From Antedon mediterranea (taxonomy: Eukaryota; Echinodermata; Crinoidea; Comatulida; Antedonidae), in the NCBI RefSeq assembly GCF_964355755.1, contig NC_092671.1, positions 26,906,070-26,970,069 of the forward strand: DNA of 64,000 nt, written 5' to 3'. The first letter of the stretch is position 1, and each line of letters starts with the position of its first letter. A program made the translations under genes and the position numbers. Positions 22,090 to 32,500 of this stretch are shown here, piece by piece. Below the pieces are notes generated by a model. The model had not been told where the DNA came from, made no database searches, and saw only the letters and a program-made list of their open reading frames with translations.

Positions 22090-24592
22090 ATGCCTACTCA
22101 CAGCCAATTTATATACCGTTGCTACTCCATGAGAGTAACTGGTGATTTTGAACACGTTAATTATCTTAACAGGTATATACGCTGGAAACAAACAGGCTTA
22201 CTACTATGCCTGGCCATTTCTTCAGCAGTAATTACAATTTACATGACAGGGACGATACACAATGCATATACTGAACAATCGAAAAGTATTCGCTTGTAAG
22301 TATATACAAAAATTGTACAGAATAATATTAGATTATACAATAATATAATTTTATACATAACAACAATGAACAAGGTTTTCTCATAAACCACAGACTTGAC
22401 ATTGTACGTTAAGATAATAATTACCGTACATCATATCGTTTTCGTTGTTGGTGCTGTTGTTGTGATGATATACTTTTCTTGTCACTTGATTCTCGGTACT
22501 GTATTTCTACATTTTGGTAATATAACACCATTATAATATGTGTTTCATATGTATCTGCTAGGTATCATATCATAACCTAACCCTTTACTTAACCTTACAT
22601 GATACAGGTAGGCCTACCACATGTGATACAAATTAGATGCTGGGCAAGTATTATTTGGAAACAACACTAAGCATCGGATATTATTGTACTGGTATAAACC
22701 TACTCAAATAAAGCCAAATGTTTAAAGTGAGGAAAATAGTAGATGGATTAAATAAATAGCGTATGGATTCGTTACATAATTGTACATTGTTGTTATTATT
22801 CTTACAGTAACTCAGTTGCTAATCAGACTGATAACATGTCAACCAATCGTTCGAGCAACGTTAATCCGATGATATATGACATCAAACAGAAGTAAAAGCG
22901 TGGTTGCCATTAGCGACGCAACGCAAACAAGGCGAAATGCCCTTCCAATAAAAGTGTTTGCTCCTGCCTGCGTTAAATCAAACCTAATATGCGTCAATTT
23001 TTTAGGCCTAATTGACTTGCGCTGTACTCCAGCTTTGCGTTTTTGCGTGTTTCCCGTACCGCAGATGTTTGCAGCACTGTTGCGTCGTCAGTTACTACTT
23101 GAAATTACGCGCTCAATATGGCATTTTGCGTCGATATGTTGTTACGTTGCGTCCTAGTGGGAACCAAGTGACTAACTAACAATTATTATGAACAAATCAA
23201 AAAATTTGTCCAACCAGGGAAGAGTAAATTTCAATCTTCCTTGGTCCAACCAATCACCAATCCAATCGGCTAACTACCAATTACCAAATCACCCAATCGA
23301 ACTATCAATAACTGATCAATCGAGCAACAATTCGATTAAAGTATAATTATAGCCAATCAAATCAATTCAAAATACCAATCAACACATCGATCAATTTATA
23401 TAATTATTATAATTATAGATTGTTTTCGTTGGAACGTTTCTTTCCTTACAATCTCATTGTTTTGGTTGAGAAACCAACGGCTTCAAAATGAAAATCGAAA
23501 AAGAAACTCAACCATACATCAGCCAATGCTGTAAGTTACAAGTTACTGCAAAGATCTACGTGGACTATTATTAAAAGGGACACCTGTGCAGTAATAGGAA
23601 ATTCTGGAGTACTTCTCAATAGTTTGTGTGGACGGGAGATTGACTCCCATGAATTTGTTTTGAGATCAAACATGGCACCAATTAATGGTTTTGCGAAAGA
23701 TGTTGGATACAAAATTGACTTTGTTTCCTTAAATTGGGAACTTGCTGTTATAGCTCTGTCTTGTTTAAAGAACGTATCTACTACATGTCATGAAGAAATG
23801 TTAACAAGATAAAGCTTCAACTACTGTATTTGGTAAGTAAACTTAATAACAAAAGAATACCGGTATAGCGTGAGGTTATATCTCAACTAAATAAACCGAG
23901 TATATTATATCCGAAGATAGCGTACCCGTTTAAAGATATTGGAAAAGCAATTCAAAGGTAAGAACATCTATATATACACGGTGGTAGTCAATTTATTATT
24001 AATCACCAATTCTTTTATTTTTTGTGTTTCTGTAATCATAACTTTATCATGGTTCGTACATTAAGTTAAGAACGCCGTCTTCTGCAAACTATAATAATAA
24101 CACTGAAAATTGCAAAGTGCGGGTGAGTGTTGCGAGCATATCTATAGAATAACACGCCGACAAACTGAATGTCTATTATTAATAGAACGCTTCTCAGTGA
24201 ATAGGTCTTCCATAGACTATGCAGTGTCAACAGTCACCTGTAATTGGTTTTAAACGCAGAGAGAGCGTCGTATAACGTTCTTAGGCCAACGTTTTGTAGA
24301 CAAACCATGACCTTTCGGATCTGAGAAGCAATGAAGCGCGACGGAGATTACCATCATAATACTTAATAGTGAGATTTTTTCATATATGACCTAACGTCAG
24401 ATTGATATCTGAAATTTGTAATCAAAGTGTTCTAAATTTCTCATTTTAATTAACAGTTTTTGGAACTTAAGATCTCCATCGTCTGGTCTGTTTCTTTACA
24501 CCGTTGCAGCATCGTTATGCAAGACAGTTACTCTCTATGGATTGTATCCATTTTATGAATTACCACTGCCAACTATTTACTACATCAATTAA
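22090..24592 (+). CDS. alpha-2,8-sialyltransferase-like (GT29), spliced, possibly decayed
   Basis: Exon-like blocks are 22090-22294, 22808-22892, ~23540-23835, ~23870-23959 and ~24454-24592. Block 1 encodes a short N-tail and one membrane anchor (LLLCLAISSAVITIYMTG), as in type II Golgi enzymes. Block 2 is a stem with three N-glycosylation sites (NQT, NMS, NRS). Block 3 carries sialylmotif L (CAVIGNSGVLLNSLCGREID, then SHEFVLRSNMAP). Block 4 reads ILYPKIAYPFKDIGKAIQR. Block 5 carries sialylmotif S (SPSSGLFLYTVAASLCKTV, then TLYGLYPF). Family members transfer sialic acid from CMP-sialic acid in the Golgi. Oddities: an in-frame TAA follows block 3's motif L segment, the intron between blocks 3 and 4 would be only ~35 bases, the start of block 3 is unclear, and the protein stops at YYIN without the usual HYYE motif III and VS motif. 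It is either mis-modelled at the end or a decaying gene. A MITE sits in intron 2. Confidence 0.7.
22900..23168. mobile_element. fold-back MITE copy c, in sialyltransferase intron
   Basis: Left end TGGTTGCCATTAGCGACGCAACGC, right end TTGCGTCCTAGTGGGAACCAA. It has the same ends as the copies at 19838 and 60038 but a longer interior. Confidence 0.7.
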
Positions 24593-25540
24593 ATTATATA
24601 TTTATGGAACTTGATAACGGTATATAGTTTCCAGTATAATATAGGCTTACCTAGAAGCTAAGATCAATACAGTGGATCGTCTAATGATTATTGATTAGAG
24701 AGATACGCTTTTATTTCAATGGCATACAGTATTTATTTGTCCTATGGAAATCAAAGGCATATATCAAAACTGACAACATTTTAATGTTTGTCAAAATTAC
24801 TCATATTGTAAGATTGTAAATCTATTTGCAGTGGACATGAATACCACAATTTCTATACGAAATACTAAAGTACAAGATATGTGAGTAAAAAAAACCATTT
24901 TTGGTCAGATGCATCATTTGATTTGCGTTGTTTGTTAATGTATTGACATTATAATCAATTAATCATTGTTTGAAAGATGGGTCTTTATTAATAAATTACA
25001 GTACAGTAGTTAAATCTTCACTATTCCCTTGTTAAATACAAATTTTCACGAGTCTTTATTATTAAATACCTTATCCCCAATTCTCTACTTGTCTTTTCTA
25101 TGTTAATTTATTTTATGATCGTCAACAGTACCTGTAGTTGTCCAGGGGCAAAATTGTTATGAATAAAGCGCATAGAACGGACTTCGGCTGATCCAAAACT
25201 TATTATTATTTCGAACCTATCGAGTAGGATACGCGTAAGATACGAAATCATATCTGCGTACGTTTGAACATGCCCGACGTTAGTAAGTGCTTGTGTGATG
25301 ATCGATTAATTTAAGACCGACCTCCACTCTCAGAAAAATAATAACGACTTGAATACTACTGACGCCGCTTTACCTTCTATTCAAGTTTCAAATGAAGTTA
25401 CCTTTAAAAATTTAATATAATCTGATAATTTCTAGTATTATATATATACACACCCCACCACTATAAATCAATAAATGTACCATCAACATAATATTATTTG
25501 ACCTAAATAATCCAGATCCAATCATTCGAGATGCCGTTGA
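24593..25540. other. intergenic DNA
   Basis: No domain, RNA gene or repeat structure recognised between the sialyltransferase and the possible last exon of the CAP gene. Confidence 0.35.
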
Positions 25541-25930
25541 CTTCTCATCTTGCAGGGGGTACACAATCGCAGTGGACAGTCACTGAAACTTGACAATGAG
25601 AAATAATAGACGTTAGACCTATGATATACATGATGATATGATAATACACAATGATATACAGGCGTTAAAAGCAAGGCGAATTTATTTGTGCGAGTCAAAA
25701 AATCTTTCAACAATTTTACCAGCCTTTTTTCTCCTCTACAAGAGCGTGTGATTTTTTAAAAAGTTTAAGTAATTACTAAATACCCGTTTGCTCATAAAAG
25801 CATTTTTGTCTAATTACTCACCTAGTTGAATTGTCATCATTAGCCTATTATTCATATTTTAATCATCCATCATCATGATTATTGTCACTATCGTGGTTAT
25901 TTGAATTGTCCTGGTTATGTCATCGTTATC

Positions 25931-26143
25931 GAGTTTGCGGTACACCGCGCGTGTATTAGTTCTGTAAAGAACTGTGAGTTTCTCGACGTTTCGATCAATA
26001 TGCTTTGATCGTCCCCAGGAGTGGAATTTCTTCTTTCAATGCCTAGCATTCTCACTCCTGAGGAAAATCAAAGCATATTGATCGAAACGTCGAAAAACTC
26101 ACAGTTCTTTGCAGAACTAATACACGTGGTTAACCGCAAACTC
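25931..26143. repeat. large inverted repeat with ~92-bp arms
   Basis: Arm 25931-26023 (GAGTTTGCGGT ... CCCAGGAGTG) is the near-exact reverse complement of arm 26053-26143 (CACTCCTGAGG ... ACCGCAAACTC), with a 29-base loop. Each arm holds GATCAAAGCATATTGATC next to GAAACGTCGA. That GAAACGTCGA signature is one I associate with Penelope-like element ends; the association is from memory. Confidence 0.8.
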
Positions 26144-26365
26144 TACATCAACATTTGATTTCGCCATACAAACTTTCAAACAATATTATCATCGTTATCG
26201 TCATTGCCATCGTCATGCTTTGTCGTTTGTTTTTATTGATTGTTCACACATCAACGTTATGTCGATTCAAAATCAACATAATAATTTAATTAAAAGGGGA
26301 ATGAGTGACCAAAGTAGCCTAAGTTAAAAACTTCAAGACTTGGTCACCTAGTCGTTAATCAGAAA

Positions 26366-26505
26366 GTCCCACTAGGACACAACGTAACGACGGTGTGAAC
26401 CGCTGAAGTCTAGGCCAACTAAGGTTGACGCACAATCAAGCAGGGCTGATTTCCGATTATTTGAAGGGCATTTTCTTGCGTTGCGTCGTTTATAGCGGGA
26501 ATCCT
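26366..26505. mobile_element. fold-back MITE copy d, degenerate
   Basis: GTCCCACTAGGACACAACG at the left and TTGCGTTGCGTCGTTTATAGCGGGAA at the right match the ends of the TTGGTTCCCACTAGG family, with mutations. Confidence 0.5.
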
Positions 26506-26562
26506 GCTTATAGGATCGTCGTAATCATTGCCAATACCATCGTTATTTCCATTACCATTTAC

Positions 26563-29500
26563 CTTTTTGGCATACTTCGCCTGCGAATCCATCGGGACAG
26601 TTACATTTTTCGATTCCTCCATCTTCTTCATCTAAGTAGCACTCGCCATCGTTTTCACAGTCAAGATTACAACTTGAGCTTGCACCTGTATTGAAGGAAA
26701 TTAAAGTCATCAAATAAAAACATGATTTGGTGTTGGTTTGCCTTTAAAACGGCACCTGTCCTCGGGTCTAGGCCCGTTCTCACGTGGCCTTTTGCCACCT
26801 GGCCTCAAGATTCGGTCCGTTGTGTCACCCGGCCTTATATCACCACTTAGACCTTTTGCCACCACCGGCCATTTACAACCCGGCCTGTTGCCACCATGCT
26901 TGTTGCCACTCGGCCTGTTGCTACCCTACCCGACCTGTTTCCACATGGCATAAGGATCCTGCATAAAGAACTTCTGTTTTTGCAGGACCCATTTACTAGG
27001 TCTACTTACGACATAATCCATCATCGCATATTCCATTCTCAGTAGGCCTATTTGCTAAACACTCCGAACATGGTTCACCAAGTTGATATGGCTGCTGTAC
27101 ACTATTAATTGGGCTGGAAACAGAAGGAGAATATTTAGAACATTAAGCTTTTTTGTGCGCAAAATATTCTTGTCATCACTCAAGCGTTTTTAATGTTAAC
27201 ATAAAAACAAAACATACGTTATACGCAATTTCAACGATTTGCGCCATTTGAAATTGCGCAATTTCTTGCGCAATTTCAAATGTTGGTGGCCAACAGTTTT
27301 GGTGGACAAAATTGGTCGGTACCGGATCATATTTTTCGTGATAGTTATTTAAGTTAATTAAGAGAAAGTTGTTTACCCTTGTACTGGTGCGAAGTAACAG
27401 TTAAAGAATCCAATATTTCTTTCCAAATATGTACATGATTTTATACCACAGCCGATGCTATTTGCTGAAGCCCATACTTGCTATGATATAAAAACAAATA
27501 TTTTAAATATTTAAAGTTTGCAATTGCAATAATCAAGTTTGTATCTTTTAGATCCCCACGGCCGAGCCTCCAGACGATCTTGGGGCTGAGATAAGGAAAT
27601 GTTGTAAAATAATTACGCTGTTTGATCCCCCTAGCTTTTAATGTGAAATATAGGCCTAAAACAAAATATATAAAAGTCTCTAGGACCTCAGTCGCACTAT
27701 AGTTGAAACTGAGGCATAACACAATTGAAAAGTAGCTGCTAATATTTACCTTATGGTATAAATAACAATGTCGTCCTGGATCACACGTACTGGAATTATA
27801 GTCATAATAATTCCCGTTAGAATTCCAAGATTCTATTGATTCTGTTATAAAATTATCAGGCAGATTATTATCTGCTAACTCATTTGTATCGAGATTTTGT
27901 TCAATTGGGTCCGGGTAATCGTTGTCTACGGTTCCGTGACTAAAGCTACATCTATCGGCCCATTGCTGTGCCAAGTCTGCCAATTCGTCGTTCCATTCCT
28001 AAGATAAGACATTTTGAAAATATGCTGTAACCTAATGTAAGGATATCATCGCATCTTGTATGGATTGTAATAATTTCTTGTAAATTGTTGTTGAAAAGAA
28101 GTTGCTATTCAATAATAGATGTCTTTTTAGCTTATAACATAATATGTTATTATTTTTCAGTTTCCAGTTATACAGTTTTAGATTTGTAGGTACAATTCTA
28201 TTTAGTAATTTGTAATTTAATTGGGCAAATTTCTTATTTTTTTTCGTTTTTCACTTTTCTTTTCCAGACATCACACCACTTGATATCTTCGTTAAATACG
28301 TTATTCCATTTAAGCATGCTTTTCGGGGGAATAAAAACATTATTAACAAAGTTAGAAAACATCTTTTGTTGTCATCTTTGTTATATTGTTAATATTGTAT
28401 TCCAGATTCACATTCATATATTGGTTCATATTTGGCATATTATGTTTAACTATACTTAACCACTCTTTTTGGAATAGCTCTAGTTAAAGAAACATATTCA
28501 GCTATCCAGTTTTTCTTAATACGTAGTTGTTTAATTATTTCTATAGGTTTCATTAGACGATTGAAAATAATTATATCTCCAATTTGATTAAAACCTGCAT
28601 CTATATTAGGTCTTAAAGAATAGTGGTTTGTTTCTATATTTAATATAATTATTACCCCATAAGTTTTGCTTTATCACTTCTTCATACTTGTTAATTGTAC
28701 CTTCATTATTCATATTATTAAATTCAACACGTTAGAACATTATAATAAAAAGATGGTATACGGTTTTATTTAAACCCATGTTATTTTTAAAATTGATATT
28801 TGACATACTTAAAATTAGTTGTTCGTTTCCAAATTTGTTAAAATTGTATAGTGGTAAGATTTTCCATCTTACGTGTTTTCTACACAGTAATTTTCTTGCC
28901 CATATCATTTTCGGAGCGTTTATGTGTAATGCGAAATCAGGCATACCTATGCCCCCTTTAATCATTTTACCGATTAAAGTTTTTCTTTTTATTTTTTCTG
29001 TTTTCCATTCATAAAAAGTTACATATCAATTTATTTATTTTAAAAATAACATATTCCGGTACATCAATTATACATGCATTGTATGTTAGTTTAGACAAAG
29101 CTAAACTTTTTTAAATGGTAACTTTGCCAAAAAGGGTAAGGTTTCTTCCTTTCCATCTATTGAGTAGCATTTCTAAGTTTGCCATCTTATTATCCCAGTT
29201 TAATTCACTGCATTTTTACTCGGGGTACCCGAGTCTAGTACTTACTCATTTTCTCCTTCTCTTCCTCCATCTGGACACTATTGAGTAAAAAGTGCGATTT
29301 TTAAAGTACTACTCCTCCCTTATTCGTTATAGTATTGAGCTGGGATTTGGCATGAACATACTACAGGGACATGTCCTCAAAGCTATAGAGCCGGATTTTA
29401 AATTTTTTGTTAATTAATTTGTTTAATTAAGAAGCCACAATGTGTGACACACACCACAGCGTTATGTAGTTATATGGTTATATGCGGCTTCTTGGCGTAG

Positions 29501-32500
29501 TGGTTATCACGTTTGCTTAACACGCAGAAGGTACCTGGTTCGAGCCCGGACGAAACCTTTTTTTTTTTAATTTATGGTGAAAAGTACTGTATACGCAATA
29601 TGACAATTATACAGAGTACAGTATATCTTATTTTTATTATTTTTTAAAATACTTATTTTGTGTAATCGGTAATTATCACTTTTACACATGTTTATTTTGC
29701 TTTGTGCTTATTACCATTTATTTGTAATTTAAATGGATTAAAAAACTTTCTGTAACCCACATTTTTAATGTAAGAGGTTTCGTAGTGTAGTGGTTGTCAA
29801 GTCTGCTTAACACGCAGAAGGTCCCGGTTCGAGCCCTGGCGAAACCTATTTTCTTTACTTTCTAACTGTATACCTCTGTATACAGCTTCTTTCGCTGTAC
29901 CCCGAGTATTGCACATTCGTGCTTGTTTCTCATCATATCCCACATAAATACCAAAAATCTTAATTGGTTCATTAACCAAATTTAGCCTGCATGGTTTTTC
30001 GATTTTGTTTATATTTTTGCCAATCCATATAGCGTTGGTTTTTAGTCGCGTGGAAGCGACTCTATAGTTCACTATGTCGGTCGGTCGGTCTGTCTGTCGG
30101 TCGGTCTGTCTGTCGGTCTGTCTGTCTGTCTGTCGGTCCGGTATCACTATGCGTTTTATCGCTTTATGACCTTATCTTGATATCAGTTTACTCTAGCTAA
30201 GTCAATTTTTCACAGAATATTCCTTATGGCCAGGAATCGATGTGGTTATGTTTTCACGGTGCGCACACGATTTAACGAAATCACGTTTGTAATCATTATC
30301 TTAACAACCATGAATCACAATTAAATAAAATTTGGTACTCATAAATTTCAGGGCATAAATCATCATATGGCAATACAATTACGTGCGTAGCGCATGTAAC
30401 GCATGCGTACGCGCGCTTAAAATTTTAAAAATTTATTTTCGATGAAATAAGAGTACGTTTCAGGCAATTTTAAGCGTTTACAAAATTGCCATGAGTGCGC
30501 ATATTTTTGCGCGCACTGCGCGTTAAATGTTATTGCGCACTCTTTTTGCCCGATTTCTGTTTTCTTGACTTACTTTTCAACTCGAAATTACGTTATACGA
30601 GCACGTCAAAAGTGACAGGCTTCGCACGTGTAAATTAAAAAATATAAATGTTTTTAAACATTTCAACATTTTTAAACATGTTCAGTAATTTCGGTCAGTA
30701 TAGTTCACTATGTCGGTCGGTCCGTCTGTCTGTCTGTCTGTCGGTCTGTCGGTCCGGTATCACTATGCATTGTAGCACGCGACTTTATGGCTGTTGGCCT
30801 TGTTCTTTATTCAAATTCATACCAGACACTTTACCAAACTTATTAACAATATTTAAACCAATCTCTATACTTTTTTCATTTCCCACAAAGAGTAGGCCTA
30901 CAGTGTCACAAGGTGAGTTTGATACCGGGGTTTGATATGTTTCTAATACATTTTTAGAAAAAGTTTGTTTAAGTACGACGGATAAGTGTTCTCCCAGACA
31001 ATATACATTTGTGGAGTTAAGGAAGAATAAGGAAGCAGTAGATAATAAGAAGGATGTTTTGAGGAATAAAGGCTGAAAGTCTAAAAATTAATACCAGAAC
31101 TTTTAGATATTTTGTTTTCGATTTCATTAATATGGGCTATTTTGCATAATTTACATAAGGCTCAGAAGAAATGGACGAATAACTTAAAAGATAAACTATT
31201 AAAACTATCAAAAGACTTGATAAGATAATTTAATTATTTTATTGATTCCTTTTTCTTTCTTACCTTATCATAATGGACACAAATCCTGTATATCAACGTA
31301 AAATCTGTTTATAGGCATCATATATACCTTTTTTAAGATGACAATAGTTCAAATACATGTAGCATGTCAATATAATCTGTATGTATTGGTATTTGTTTAA
31401 CAAATATATTTTTCTATATTTGCAATATTTTATATCGTATACATGTCAATTTAATCTATAGGTATGTGTATTTGTTCAATATATATACTTCTATATATTT
31501 TTATATATTTGCAATATGTTATACCGTAAATACAAATTGTAAGTAGTAGTTGTACTAAGATGACATCGGGTATGAAGCGTCTCACATACACACAGAGCCA
31601 AAATTGCATCTTGGACTTGCACAGTGTATGGACTCTAACCTTACGGTTTTCATTAAATATACCATTTCATGCTATTATTCTAAATAACTAACTTTCAACC
31701 TATTGCATTCCTCTTTTTTTCATTCCATCCATCTTATCTTGGTGAAAAGGGAGGATACTACATTTTCCTCCCCTGAGTTTATAGCCTCTCTACTCGAACA
31801 CAAATAAGAACACAAATAAGATAGTTTAACAAGAACATTTTATTCATGTATTTTACCGCCATTTTTGATTTCTACATTTTAATTAACATCGTATCTAAAA
31901 ATTTAAATGAGAAAATATATGGTTAATACTGAATTCTGGAATCTTATTATGTAAATATACCGGTATTTTAACTACTCTAAACACTTACTTTTAATTGTCA
32001 CAAATGTACTTATATGTATATAATATATTCATCAATGAGAATTTAAATAAGAACTCACACAAGACACAAAAATATGGGCTATTTTGTTCTATTTTATTTC
32101 TATGTTATTTGTATATAAGTTCTAAACTGGAGTTGATTGGGACAAACTAGTGGTTTGGTTGAATTCCGAAAGATCATAACATTGCACTTCTTAAAATCTA
32201 TGGAGAGCTTGTTAGCAGAAAAGTAAAGAATGCTGGGTATGCTATCGATAGTAACTTTAAGGAGTGAATCTAAATTGTTGTCAGTATAGAGGAGGTTTGT
32301 GTAATACGGGTGGGTTTGCGGAAGGAAGGAAGAAATTACCAAATAGTAAATTGACAAGGTGTCTTGATTTTATTTGACTGATGTTTTAAAAGTTCAATGT
32401 TAAAATCCCTTAAAAAATAAATAAATAAATCACTGGACAAATTGAGATCCCACATCCTTTGAGCTTCCGGCGTGCAGATTATAACTTTCTTCCTACTTCT

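Noticed and set aside
22876-23157. 93-codon frame downstream of a sialyltransferase exon
   Set aside because: It lies inside a fold-back MITE and has no domain.
25981-26110. Hammerhead ribozyme call
   Set aside because: The core words are present but stem II has an extra base and stem III is not closed, so it is kept as a finding only.
26425-26694. Plus-strand 89-codon frame
   Set aside because: Antisense shadow of the EGF exon and of a MITE.
29797-30147. Open frame beginning with (DRQT)n on the minus strand
   Set aside because: It is a translation of the GGTC/TGTC microsatellite in a repeat element, then runs antisense through the tRNA-like sequence.
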